A DNA stretch of 64,000 nt from Collinsella sp. (GTDB lineage Bacteria > Actinomycetota > Coriobacteriia > Coriobacteriales > Coriobacteriaceae), in the NCBI GenBank assembly GCA_019414445.1, contig DXMA01000011.1:20107-84106 (forward strand), in the 5' to 3' direction. Under the pieces are notes generated by a model. That model ran no database searches. It was given only the letters and a program-made list of their open reading frames with translations, and was not told the origin of the DNA. How positions within the stretch are numbered: the stretch's first letter is position 1; each line of letters opens with the position of its first letter. Both the position numbers and the translations under genes were made by a program. Shown here in pieces: positions 34,051 to 42,739 of this stretch.

Positions 34051-35013
34051 ATGAAACTGTCAAAAATTGCGGCTCTGTTGATGCTGCCCGTGCTGGCGCT
34101 GACTCTCGCGGCGTGCTCTGCCCCCAAGGGCGACGCGAAGGATGCCACGAGCGGCGATGCGCAGATTGCCGAGCTCATAGCGCAAAAGCCGTCGAGTGCC
34201 GAGGAGGCGGCCGAGCTGTACCAGCAGCTGCTGCAAAAGGAAAACGAGATCTTTGCGAGCGATAACGCCCTATGGGAAAAGGTGTTCCTTGCGGCCAACA
34301 AAGACACTCCCATGATTGAGGACGGCAAGAACTACGGTGACTTCTTGCTCGATACCATCGAGGGCGCCAAGGATCAGTTTGCGGCTGACGAGCTCAAGAC
34401 GCTTAAGGCCGGCGCACAGCAGGTCAAGGAGATCGAGGACAAGCTCATGGCGCTGGAGAAGGAGTTCCCCGGATGCGGCAGCACGCCCGGCGAGGGGGAG
34501 AGTGTTGATGCCTCGACCGCAGGCATGGCCAACGGCGAGAGCGGGGAGACGAAGTTCCCCAGCTTTAAGGGCAAGGACTTGGACGGCAACGATGTAAACA
34601 GCGACGAGCTGTTCTCCAAGAACAAGGTCACCGTCATGAACTTCTGGTTTACCACCTGCAAGCCGTGCGTGGGAGAGCTGGGCGATCTGGAGAAGCTCAA
34701 CAAGGAGCTTGCCGAGAAGGGCGGCCAGGTCGTGGGCGTTAATTCCTTTACGCTCGATGGCAACAAAGACGAGGTGGCCGATGCTAAGGACGTGCTTTCC
34801 AAGAAGGGCGTGACGTATAAGAACATCTGGTTTAAGTCGGACAGCGAGGCCGGAAAGTTCACCTCCAACCTGTACTCGTTCCCGACCACCTACGTGATCG
34901 ACCAGAACGGCAACATCGTGGGAGAGCCGATCATGGGCGGTATCAACTCCGCCGAGCAGCGCGAGGCGCTCAACAAACTGATCGATCAGGCACTCGCGAA
35001 GAGCGAACAGTAG
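34051..35013 (+). CDS. TlpA-type thioredoxin lipoprotein
   Basis: 320 residues. Lipobox LTLAAC with Cys22; a helical, charged N-terminal region; then a TlpA/AhpC-TSA domain with active site TTCKPC (Cys203, Cys206) and a cis-Pro near FPTTYVID. Membrane-anchored thiol-disulfide reductase outside the cell. Third gene of the redox operon, 35 bp after the polyferredoxin, GGAGG before the ATG. Confidence 0.9.
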   Translation: MKLSKIAALLMLPVLALTLAACSAPKGDAKDATSGDAQIAELIAQKPSSAEEAAELYQQLLQKENEIFASDNALWEKVFLAANKDTPMIEDGKNYGDFLLDTIEGAKDQFAADELKTLKAGAQQVKEIEDKLMALEKEFPGCGSTPGEGESVDASTAGMANGESGETKFPSFKGKDLDGNDVNSDELFSKNKVTVMNFWFTTCKPCVGELGDLEKLNKELAEKGGQVVGVNSFTLDGNKDEVADAKDVLSKKGVTYKNIWFKSDSEAGKFTSNLYSFPTTYVIDQNGNIVGEPIMGGINSAEQREALNKLIDQALAKSEQ

Positions 35014-35030
35014 GTTCGAATGCGACAAAG

Positions 35031-35107
35031 GTGTGACAAAGGGGCAGTCCCTTTGTCACACCTTCGATGTTATGTGCGGGATGGTGCGCCATGCGGCGTG
35101 CCGTCCC
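35031..35107. repeat. Palindromic repeat R1 plus second hairpin, copy 2
   Basis: GTGTGACAAAGGGG ... CCCTTTGTCACAC, then GGGATGGTGCGCC / GGCGTGCCGTCCC. Differences from the copy at 30974 in the second hairpin keep pairing through G-U wobbles. Lies behind the tlpA stop. Confidence 0.7.
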
Positions 35108-35220
35108 GTTTTTTGTTCGTTACATTTTTGTTCGTTCCATTCCTTGCTGGTACCGGCAAAAAAGCTGATAGAGTAGGTCAAACGCGTTGGATGCGAACGG
35201 CGGGGGAGAGGTTGCCGTCC

Positions 35221-38200
35221 ATGCTGGATCTCAGAGATATTTGCAAAAGGTACGTTACGCAGTCGTTTACGCAGGTAGCGCTCGACAGCGTAAGCCTGTC
35301 TTTTCGCGATAACGAGTTTGTAGCCATCCTGGGTCCCTCGGGTTCGGGTAAAACTACGATGCTCAACGTCATTGGTGGACTCGACCATTTCGATTCTGGC
35401 GATCTGCTGATCGATGGCATCTCGACCAAGGACTTCAGCGACCGCGATTGGGACGCCTATCGTAACAATCGCATCGGCTTTGTGTTCCAGAGCTATAACC
35501 TCATTCCGCATCAGACCATTTTGGAAAACGTGGAGCTGGCGCTTACGCTCACGGGCGTGGGGCGTGCTGAGCGCCGCCAGCGTGCGCGCAAGGCGCTTGA
35601 GGCAGTTGGCCTGGGCAAGCACGTTAACAAGCGCCCGAGCCAGCTATCGGGTGGCCAGATGCAGCGCGTGGCTATTGCCCGCGCCCTGATCAACGATCCC
35701 GAGATTGTGCTGGCTGACGAGCCGACCGGCGCCTTGGACTCAACGACATCCGTACAGGTCATGGATTTGCTCAAGGATGTTGCGCGCGATCGTTTGGTCA
35801 TCATGGTCACGCACAATCCCGAGTTGGCATACAGGTACGCCACGCGCATTGTCACCCTGGCGGACGGCAAGATCACCGACGATTCAGATCCCTTTGATGC
35901 TACCGAGGCCGCGCGTCGCGAGGCCAAGCCCACGCGCAAAACCTCGATGAGCTTTGTGACGGCGCTGGGGCTTTCTGCCCGAAACCTCATGACCAAGAAG
36001 GGCCGTACGGCCATGACTGCCTTCGCAGGTTCGATTGGCATTATTGGTATCGCAGCGATTCTGGCGCTCTCCAACGGCGTAAACGGCTACATCAAAAAGG
36101 TCGAGGAGGACACGCTCTCAAGCTACCCGCTTACGATTTCCAAACAAGATTACGACCTGTCGTCCATGATGGGCGGACAGGGGACCACGGATGACGATAC
36201 GTCCAAGAACGAGGGCTCGTCCGACGGCAGCACTGACGGCAAGGCTCAGGGGACCGATAAGATCCCTGTGGTCACGGCCGTAAAGGATATGTTCGCAAGC
36301 GTTAAATCTAACGATATGACGAGCTTTAAGGCATGGCTTGACGGCGGCGGTGACGGTATCGACAAAGAGGTCAACGCTATCCAGTACGGCTACGGCGTGA
36401 CGCCGGTTGTCTATCGTTTGAGCAAGGGCGACGAGAGGCCCGTTCGGCTTGTTCCCAACGCTATGACCGAGGCCATGAGCGGAGGCGCAAGCTCGGCGGC
36501 AACGGTGAGCATGGATTCCATGGGGACCTCGGTCTTTAACGAGATGATTGACGACCAGAGCCTGCTCGACAGCCAATACGATGTCGTTGCCGGCCATTGG
36601 CCCACGTCCGCCAACGAAGCCGTGATGGTGCTTTCGGACCGCGGCACGGTGGGCGACTATACGCTCTATAGCATCGGCGCGCTGGATATCGATGAGCTCA
36701 ACGACCTGGTCAACAGCGCCATGACGGCCGACGGCAAGGTCGAGACGCCCGAGACCGGCACCGACTTTACCTACGACGATGCGCTGTCCACGACATTTAA
36801 GGTGTTGTCGCCGGCCGATGCCTATCGCAAAAACGAAGAGACCGGCATGTGGACCGACATGTCTGGCGACGCCGACTTTATGGCCGCCAAGGTTGCCGAC
36901 GGTATTGACGTGCGCATTGTGGGCGTGGTGCGACCCAACGAGACGGCCAACGCGAGCGCATTGACTCCGGGCATTGCCTATACGCATGCGCTGACTTGCC
37001 AGCTTATGAAGCGCGCCGCCGATTCGCAGATTGTGCAGGAGCAGCTTGCCCACCCCGAGACGGATGTCTTTACGGGCAAAACCTTCGACGAGCTGCAGAG
37101 CGAGGCCAAGCAAGGCGTGGATCTGAGCAGCATGTTCAGTGTAGACGAGGCGGCGCTGAAAAGCGCGTTCTCGTTCGATGCATCTGCGCTCTCGGGTGCG
37201 GCCGGCGGCATGGACCTTTCTAGCCTTGATTTGTCCGGGCTGGATATTGACCTTTCGGGTGTTGGGCGAGACATCGACTTTAGTGACGTCATGGCCAAGG
37301 CGCCGGCTCCGGATTTCTCGGGCATCTTTGACGGTCTGGAGCTCACGCCCGAGCAAATGCAGCAGGTGGGAACGCTTGCCAATCAGCTGTTTGAGGGCTT
37401 TATGCAGTCCGATCAGTTTAAGGCGCTGTCGCCCGAAGACCTTAAGGACGCGTCAAAGCTTGCTGCCGCATTCTCGACGTATCTTGAGCATGATGCCGAC
37501 GCCCAGCAATACCTGGCTCAGCTCAGGGCACTCGGCGGCGATGCCCTGGCCGAGCGTCTGCAGCAGGTGATGGGCGACTATGTGCAAAAGCAGCTGGCTC
37601 CGTATTTGCAGCAGTCTATGGATCAGGTGATGAAGGCGGTCAGCGAGCAGATTGCGACGACGGTATCAACCCAGCTCAAGGCGGGTGCGGCAGGGCTCAT
37701 GGACCAAATGGCGACGCAGATGTCTTCGAGTTTTGCCAACTTGGCGAGCGCCATGCGCGTGGATGCAAACGCCTTTGCTCGCGCTATCCACTTTAACATG
37801 GACGCTGAGGACCTGAGTTCGCTCATGATGAGCTATGCCAAGGCGTCGAAGCTCACCTACGACAACAATCTGACCACGTTGGGCTATGCGGACGAGGCGG
37901 ACCCCATTTCGGTCAAGATTTTCCCGCGCGACTTTGAGGCCAAGGAGCGCGTGCTCGATTACATCGATGCGTACAACAAGCAGGTCAAAGCTGCTGGCCA
38001 CGATGAGCAGGCAATCTCGTATACCGACTACATGGGCATCATCATGGGCTCGGTGACCGACATCGTGAATACTATCAGCTTGGTGCTCATCGCATTCGTG
38101 AGTATCAGTTTGGTGGTGAGCTCCATCATGATCGGCATCATCACCTACATCAGCGTGCTGGAGCGCAAAAAGGAGATTGGCATCCTGCGCGCGATCGGCG

Positions 38201-38475
38201 CGTCAAAGCGCAACGTGGCCAACGTATTTAATGCCGAGACCTTTATCGAAGGCCTCATTGCCGGCGTCTTTGCCATTGTCGTCGTGGTGGCCGTGAGCTT
38301 TCCGGTTAATGCCTGGGCGCTTGCGGCCAAGCAGGTGCCCAACCTGATGAGCCTGCCCGTTCAAGACGCGCTGATGCTCATTGTAATTTCGGTGCTGCTG
38401 ACGGTCGTTGCCGGCCTGCTGCCGGCTCGCAGCGCATCCAAGAAAGACCCTGTGGAAGCCCTACGCTCCGAATAA
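35221..38475 (+). CDS. Fused ABC transporter ATPase-permease, MacB-like
   Basis: 1084 residues. ATPase domain 1-230: Walker A GPSGSGKT, signature LSGGQMQR, Walker B VLADEPTGALDS. One TM helix follows near 260-285 (GSIGIIGIAAILALSNGVNG), then a very large extracellular region (about 290-940) including a Leu/Asp/Ser-repeat stretch (DLSSLDLSGLDIDLSG), then three TM helices and the FtsX/MacB end (ISVLERKKEIGILRAIGASK, RSASKKDPVEALRSE). Type VII ABC transporters of this kind move peptides or act as mechanotransmitters. Start at 35221 follows GAGAGG. Confidence 0.9.
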   Translation: MLDLRDICKRYVTQSFTQVALDSVSLSFRDNEFVAILGPSGSGKTTMLNVIGGLDHFDSGDLLIDGISTKDFSDRDWDAYRNNRIGFVFQSYNLIPHQTILENVELALTLTGVGRAERRQRARKALEAVGLGKHVNKRPSQLSGGQMQRVAIARALINDPEIVLADEPTGALDSTTSVQVMDLLKDVARDRLVIMVTHNPELAYRYATRIVTLADGKITDDSDPFDATEAARREAKPTRKTSMSFVTALGLSARNLMTKKGRTAMTAFAGSIGIIGIAAILALSNGVNGYIKKVEEDTLSSYPLTISKQDYDLSSMMGGQGTTDDDTSKNEGSSDGSTDGKAQGTDKIPVVTAVKDMFASVKSNDMTSFKAWLDGGGDGIDKEVNAIQYGYGVTPVVYRLSKGDERPVRLVPNAMTEAMSGGASSAATVSMDSMGTSVFNEMIDDQSLLDSQYDVVAGHWPTSANEAVMVLSDRGTVGDYTLYSIGALDIDELNDLVNSAMTADGKVETPETGTDFTYDDALSTTFKVLSPADAYRKNEETGMWTDMSGDADFMAAKVADGIDVRIVGVVRPNETANASALTPGIAYTHALTCQLMKRAADSQIVQEQLAHPETDVFTGKTFDELQSEAKQGVDLSSMFSVDEAALKSAFSFDASALSGAAGGMDLSSLDLSGLDIDLSGVGRDIDFSDVMAKAPAPDFSGIFDGLELTPEQMQQVGTLANQLFEGFMQSDQFKALSPEDLKDASKLAAAFSTYLEHDADAQQYLAQLRALGGDALAERLQQVMGDYVQKQLAPYLQQSMDQVMKAVSEQIATTVSTQLKAGAAGLMDQMATQMSSSFANLASAMRVDANAFARAIHFNMDAEDLSSLMMSYAKASKLTYDNNLTTLGYADEADPISVKIFPRDFEAKERVLDYIDAYNKQVKAAGHDEQAISYTDYMGIIMGSVTDIVNTISLVLIAFVSISLVVSSIMIGIITYISVLERKKEIGILRAIGASKRNVANVFNAETFIEGLIAGVFAIVVVVAVSFPVNAWALAAKQVPNLMSLPVQDALMLIVISVLLTVVAGLLPARSASKKDPVEALRSE

Positions 38476-38506
38476 TGTGACAAAGGGACAGTCCCTTTGT
38501 CACATT
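38474..38506. repeat. Palindromic repeat R1, copy 3
   Basis: Perfect palindrome with half-site AATGTGACAAAGGGAC, overlapping the stop codon of the ABC transporter gene. Convergent gene end follows, so it may act as a terminator. Confidence 0.75.
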
Positions 38507-38512
38507 GGGTGG

Positions 38513-39646
38513 CTAGCTCGTTTTGCCCATCAATGTGATACGGATGCTTGGATGGGTGTACTCGTCAAATTCATCCTCGGGATCCGTGTCAAACGAATAG
38601 TACGTTTTGATGGGGTTGTCACTCGTCCTGATGGAGATTCTCTCGTAGAGCGAACCGTTCAAAAAAGCCTGCCTAAACTCTTCGGGGAGCTTTTGCGGTG
38701 CTAGGAGCTCGGGACTCACGGTCTTGACGTCTACGGTTTGGACGACAGAGGAAAGTTCGTCCAAGTCGAGCTCGATGCGGGCGAGGTTGTCCTCAAGGCT
38801 CGCGTCGGGGTCGATCTCCGCTATGTAACTTACTTCCTTGAGCGTTCCCTTGTTATCGAAATCCAGGTACGTATAGGTCTTCTGGGTATCGGAGTCGCCG
38901 TCGTGAAGGTAGCCGCGGACGTGATAGCCGTAATCTTGATATCGCTCGTAAGGGTCATCGGCGGACACGTACTCGCATGCGGGTCCTAGCGTCTTGCGGG
39001 CGATGGCAATTTGCTCGGCCGCGGCCGCGGCGTTCTCCTGCATCTCGATGTTTCCCTGCGCCAGCTGCGGGATATAGGCACCGCACACGATTGCGATGGG
39101 CAGCGCCACAAGTGCGACGATCCACTTTTTTGTACGGGGGATGGGCACACCACAGGCCTCCGCCATGGCCTTTGCGTTAGCGAAGCTCTCGGTAAGCACA
39201 TCCGCTGCGGTGGCGACGGCGCCTACGGCAGCGGCGACTTCTGCCGCGCCACCCAGGTTGCGCGCGGTCTCGTTGTCGCTGTTCTTGAGCAGGTGCGCGG
39301 CGGCCTGCGTGCCAATAACGCCCGCGATTTGTGCCGAGCGGTCTTTCTCGGACTGCTCGACGGCGAGTCGGTGCTGCATTTCTTTCCACTGCTTGCCGCG
39401 CATGCCAAAGCGCGGCGCGAGCGCGCAATAGCAGAAGATGACGAGCTCGACGGCGGTGAGCACCAGGGCGGCTATCATGCCCGTTTCTTGGAAGCCTTCG
39501 TGATGGAAGACGATGTCGTCAATCATTTCGAAGGGAATGATCAAAAATGGCAGCACGAATGCCATGGCAAGCGCCGCACCGGCAACCTTGGGATAGATGC
39601 AGTATCGCTGGATGCGCTTACGTTCTTGTTCGGAAAGTGTTGCCAT
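38513..39646 (-). CDS. Membrane protein of unknown function
   Basis: 377 residues. Two TM helices near the N-terminus (AGAALAMAFVLPFLIIPF, TGMIAALVLTAVELVIFC) and one near 175 (WIVALVALPIAIVCGAYIP), with an alanine-rich helical stretch between and a soluble C-terminal half (~190-377). Start at 39644-39646 preceded by AAGGA. No family recognised; paired with the DUF3592-like gene upstream (64-bp gap). Confidence 0.7.
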   Translation of the reverse strand: MATLSEQERKRIQRYCIYPKVAGAALAMAFVLPFLIIPFEMIDDIVFHHEGFQETGMIAALVLTAVELVIFCYCALAPRFGMRGKQWKEMQHRLAVEQSEKDRSAQIAGVIGTQAAAHLLKNSDNETARNLGGAAEVAAAVGAVATAADVLTESFANAKAMAEACGVPIPRTKKWIVALVALPIAIVCGAYIPQLAQGNIEMQENAAAAAEQIAIARKTLGPACEYVSADDPYERYQDYGYHVRGYLHDGDSDTQKTYTYLDFDNKGTLKEVSYIAEIDPDASLEDNLARIELDLDELSSVVQTVDVKTVSPELLAPQKLPEEFRQAFLNGSLYERISIRTSDNPIKTYYSFDTDPEDEFDEYTHPSIRITLMGKTS

Positions 39647-39709
39647 GGCTGATCCTTGGTGTCGTAACGGTCGTTGCGGCGCATGGGGCGCGGGGTGCAT
39701 CAGTTTGAG

Positions 39710-40237
39710 CTAGCGCTGGATAAGAACATAGAGCAAGATGCTCATCGCGATGAGCAAGAAGCCTGCGATGTTAAACATCAGTGTGGCAAAGTTGCCCACG
39801 ATGGGGCGTTCGACATAGCTTTTGTCTGGGTTGCTGGGGTTGTAGTACACGGTCATTTGGCTACCGAGGGGCCAAAGCTGCTCCGCGAGGGTGCCTAGGC
39901 GGGCGATGGGGCCTGTCTGCACGTGCAGCCAGCCCTTGGCGTCTTCGTGGGCGGTGGCTTGCGTGCGGATGGGGAGTCCCGACAAGCTTTTGGTCTTTAT
40001 GCCACGGAATTGTTTTTTCGCGCGGTATTGCGTGCCGTCGACGATGTATTCCAAAACGGGATACATCCTGCCTTCGCCCATAAAGCGATGGTTGATGACC
40101 GTTCCCATGGTCACGGCGGTACAGGCCTTGGCTTTCTTGCGAGCGACGGCTTTCATGAGCGCGCCCACTCCGATAAGCAGGATGCCGATGCCCCCAACCA
40201 AGATGAGCGCGAGCAGGGATATCTGCGACGTGGTCAC
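39710..40237 (-). CDS. DUF3592 family membrane protein
   Basis: 175 residues, GTG start behind AAAGGAG. N- and C-terminal membrane helices frame a domain with YPVLEYIVDGTQYRAK and MTVYYNPSNPDKSYV, the DUF3592 pattern. Function unknown. Probably co-transcribed with the next leftward gene. Confidence 0.8.
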   Translation of the reverse strand: MTTSQISLLALILVGGIGILLIGVGALMKAVARKKAKACTAVTMGTVINHRFMGEGRMYPVLEYIVDGTQYRAKKQFRGIKTKSLSGLPIRTQATAHEDAKGWLHVQTGPIARLGTLAEQLWPLGSQMTVYYNPSNPDKSYVERPIVGNFATLMFNIAGFLLIAMSILLYVLIQR

Positions 40238-40329
40238 GGCGTTCTCCTTTGGCGCGATACCGTCATATGTGACCCAGTATAGAGAATCCCGCCATCGATG
40301 AGCTATTGCGGGGGGGGGGTCAATTCTGA

Positions 40330-40360
40330 ATGTGACAAATGGACTGTTCCTTTGTCACAT
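40330..40360. repeat. Palindromic repeat R1, degenerate copy
   Basis: ATGTGACAAATGGACTG / TTCCTTTGTCACAT; three positions break the perfect palindrome. Confidence 0.6.
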
Positions 40361-40374
40361 CGGGGACTGCGGAA

Positions 40375-40560
40375 TCGAGGTCTAATACTTTTCCCGAGAA
40401 GTGAACGAGTGAAAACGGACTCCCGAAGCATCGACACTTTTGGCGTGCAATTTCCTGCGGTTTTGCCAGTCAAATCCTGCGGTTTTGACGCCTAAAAATG
40501 TCAATGCTTCGGGGGTCCAAATACAGCCGTTCACTTCTCGGGAAAAGTATTAGACCTCGA
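40375..40560. repeat. Long near-perfect inverted repeat (about 186 bp)
   Basis: Outer arms of 33 bp pair perfectly (40375-40407 with 40528-40560, beginning TCGAGGTCTAATACTTTTCC). Inner arms GGACTCCCGAAGCAT / ATGCTTCGGGGGTCC continue the stem with few mismatches. The centre holds two direct copies of TCCTGCGGTTTTG. No coding potential. Resembles a MITE or a long hairpin RNA locus. Confidence 0.8.
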
Positions 40561-40614
40561 AATATGGGCGGCGTTCGCGAACGGCAACTAGCTTGCGTCC
40601 GGTAGCCGGCACTT

Positions 40615-40641
40615 GGGGCAAAGGGACTGCCCTTTTGCCCC
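40615..40641. repeat. R1-related palindrome
   Basis: GGGGCAAAGGG-ACTG-CCCTTTTGCCCC, the same AAAGGGAC core as R1 with different outer arms. Confidence 0.55.
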
Positions 40642-40725
40642 TTCACCATTGCATCGTATCTGGTGTGGAAAAAATATCGCCTGCGTTCTCGCGCCTGCGA
40701 AGAGTTCCTGAACCGCTTGAATGGG

Positions 40726-40756
40726 ATGTGACAAAGGGACTGTCCCTTTGTCACAT
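40726..40756. repeat. Palindromic repeat R1, copy 5
   Basis: Perfect palindrome, half-site ATGTGACAAAGGGAC with T at the centre. It ends 15-20 nt before the dus start codon, so it would be in the leader or promoter of that gene. Confidence 0.7.
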
Positions 40757-40770
40757 TGATTTGAGAGTGG

Positions 40771-41730
40771 ATGTTGATGAATTTATCGCTGGCCCCTATG
40801 GAGGGGATTACCGGGCATGTGTTCCGTCGCGTGCATGCGGAGTGCTTTGGCGCACTCGATTGTTATTACACGCCGTTTTTGCCGCCGCCGCGGGTGGGCA
40901 ACCGCTTTGGTGGCAAGGCGTTTAAAGAGGTCGATCCTGCCAATAACCAGGGGCTTAACGTAGTACCTCAGCTGATGTCCAAGAATGCGGACGAGTTTGT
41001 GTGGGCGGCGCAGGTGCTCGCCGAGATGGGGTACCGCGAGGTCAATCTCAACCTTGGCTGCCCCTCGGGTACGGTTGTTGCCAAAGGCAAGGGTTCGGGC
41101 TTTCTGCGCAACCTGGATGAGCTCGAGGTGTTCTTGAGCGACGTGTGCGAACGCTCACCCTTGCCGGTGTCGGTCAAGACCAGGCTGGGGTTGGAAAGCG
41201 ATGACGAGTACGAACGCGTGCTCGACCTCTATTGCCGCATGCCGCTGGCAGAGCTGATCGTGCATCCGCGCGTGCAAAAGGACCGTTATACGGGCTCGCC
41301 GCGTAAAGAGTTTTACGGCGAGACGTTGGAGCGGGCGCCGTTTCCCGTGGCCTATAACGGCGACATCTTTGATCTTGAGGACATGGATGCGCTGGTGGGG
41401 GCCTATCCCGGAACACGCCACGTAATGTTGGGGCGCGGCTTGCTCGCGAACCCCGCGCTGGCTCGCATGGTTAAGGGCGGCCCTGCTGCCACGGCCGCTG
41501 AGCTGCAGCGCTTCCACGACATGCTGTTTGCGGTCTATGCGGACGAGATTGGGGACAACGCGGTCTTTCGCATGAAGGAGTGGTGGTTCTACGCCAAATG
41601 CGCCTTCGCCGATCCCGCGACCGTTCACAAGCTCGTTCGCAAGACCAAAAAGGTCGATGAATACCGCGCTGCTGTCGAGCGCGTCTTTCGCGAGCAGCCG
41701 CTTGCGCCCGCTGCCCGCTTTTGCGGCTAA
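40771..41730 (+). CDS. dus: tRNA-dihydrouridine synthase family protein
   Basis: 319 residues. FMN-binding start LSLAPMEGITGHVFRR, catalytic Cys97 in NLNLGCPSGTV, and VHPRVQKDRYTGSP and GRGLLANPAL match Dus enzymes (FMN/NADPH reduction of tRNA uridines). Compact C-terminal domain. ATG at 40771 or 40777; the latter is better spaced from GAGAGTGG. An R1 palindrome sits directly upstream. Confidence 0.9.
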   Translation: MLMNLSLAPMEGITGHVFRRVHAECFGALDCYYTPFLPPPRVGNRFGGKAFKEVDPANNQGLNVVPQLMSKNADEFVWAAQVLAEMGYREVNLNLGCPSGTVVAKGKGSGFLRNLDELEVFLSDVCERSPLPVSVKTRLGLESDDEYERVLDLYCRMPLAELIVHPRVQKDRYTGSPRKEFYGETLERAPFPVAYNGDIFDLEDMDALVGAYPGTRHVMLGRGLLANPALARMVKGGPAATAAELQRFHDMLFAVYADEIGDNAVFRMKEWWFYAKCAFADPATVHKLVRKTKKVDEYRAAVERVFREQPLAPAARFCG

Positions 41731-41775
41731 ATGTGGGCGTTGGGGACGTTCTTAAACGACTATGTTGCAAAAAGC

Positions 41776-41830
41776 TGTACGTCAGCATCCAAAGATGTCG
41801 GAAAATGTCGACTTTGGATGCTGACGTACA
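41776..41830. repeat. Hairpin repeat R2, copy 1
   Basis: An 18-bp perfect stem TGTACGTCAGCATCCAAA / TTTGGATGCTGACGTACA with a 19-nt loop. Flanked by GCAAAAAGC and TGTTTG. Copy 2 at 43688-43742 differs by a paired T-A to C-G change. Both lie at the outer ends of the sirtuin-macrodomain operon. Confidence 0.8.
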
Positions 41831-41854
41831 TGTTTGAAGGCGGTATCGCCCTCG

Positions 41855-42739
41855 TTATCCGACGACTTGGACGGCAAGTGCGTCCAATACACGTTCCGCG
41901 TCGGCGTCGATCAGGATGCTCCGATCGGCGATTTCTGCCGGAGCGACTGCCTCGGCAAAATTGATACATGCGTACGTGGCGCGCTCGTTTTTGGCGGTCA
42001 TCTGCCAAAACGGGTACTTGATGATGACGGGCGTATTGCCGCCTACGCCAAGCTCAAAGAACAGAATGCGCATATTGCTGTGGCGGCGCAGGAAATCCTG
42101 GTAGCGATCGGCCGCAGCATACCAGCCCCTATCCTGCACAAACGTATCGTCGGCGCGCAGGTTCATCGTAAGCGGGGAACCACAGTGGGGACAACGGGGC
42201 ACAAGTGCAGACGGAATGCGCAGGTCCTGTTGGGCGCCGACCATGCAATGTACAAGTCCTTCGTTGTCCCAAGTTTCCTGACAGCAGGGCTTACTGCACT
42301 GGAATAAACCATAGTCGCCCTGCGTGTAAAAGAGCCGCTGCTTATCAAAGCCGGCGCGCTGGAAGCAATGGTCTACGTTTGTGGTCAGCACAAAGTAATC
42401 GCGGTCGCGCAGTAGGTCCAGGAGCTGCTCATAGACCGGTTTGGGTATGGGGTCATATCGGTTGCACTCAATATAGCGGCTCCAAAATGCCCAGTATTCC
42501 TCGAGCGAGTCGTAGGGGTAGAAGCCGCCGGAGTACATGTCAGCAAAGCCGTAGCGTGCAGCGAAGTCGCCAAAGAGCTTCTCGAAGCGTTCGCCCGAAT
42601 AGGTGTAGCCAGCCGCGGTGGAAAGACCCGCGCCGGCACCGATTGTCACGGCGTCGGATGCAGCGAGTGCGGCTTGGAGCTTAGCGATCTGTTTGGAGAA
42701 GCTCACGGTAGATTGATTCGTCAGACGCGAGAAATACAT
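41855..42739 (-). CDS. SirTM-type sirtuin (class M)
   Basis: 294 residues. NAD motif IGAGAGLSTAAG (33-44), TTNVD (Asn121, Asp123), Gln140 (YTQGD) replacing the catalytic His, zinc cysteines 148, 152/153, 183, 186. Paired with a zinc macrodomain gene, as in known SirTM operons where SirTM ADP-ribosylates a lipoylated GcvH-like protein and the macrodomain reverses it. Those GcvH-L and LplA2 partners are not in this window. If the ATG at 42737-42739 (AAGGTGAT upstream) is right, it overlaps the macrodomain gene by 59 nt. Confidence 0.9.
   Translation of the reverse strand: MYFSRLTNQSTVSFSKQIAKLQAALAASDAVTIGAGAGLSTAAGYTYSGERFEKLFGDFAARYGFADMYSGGFYPYDSLEEYWAFWSRYIECNRYDPIPKPVYEQLLDLLRDRDYFVLTTNVDHCFQRAGFDKQRLFYTQGDYGLFQCSKPCCQETWDNEGLVHCMVGAQQDLRIPSALVPRCPHCGSPLTMNLRADDTFVQDRGWYAAADRYQDFLRRHSNMRILFFELGVGGNTPVIIKYPFWQMTAKNERATYACINFAEAVAPAEIADRSILIDADAERVLDALAVQVVG

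Larger units (their letters stand above)
40238..40770. other. Repeat-filled intergenic region
   Basis: No gene. It carries a G9 homopolymer (about 40312-40320), three R1-type palindromes and a ~184-bp hairpin element, between divergent DUF3592 and dihydrouridine synthase genes. Confidence 0.7.
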
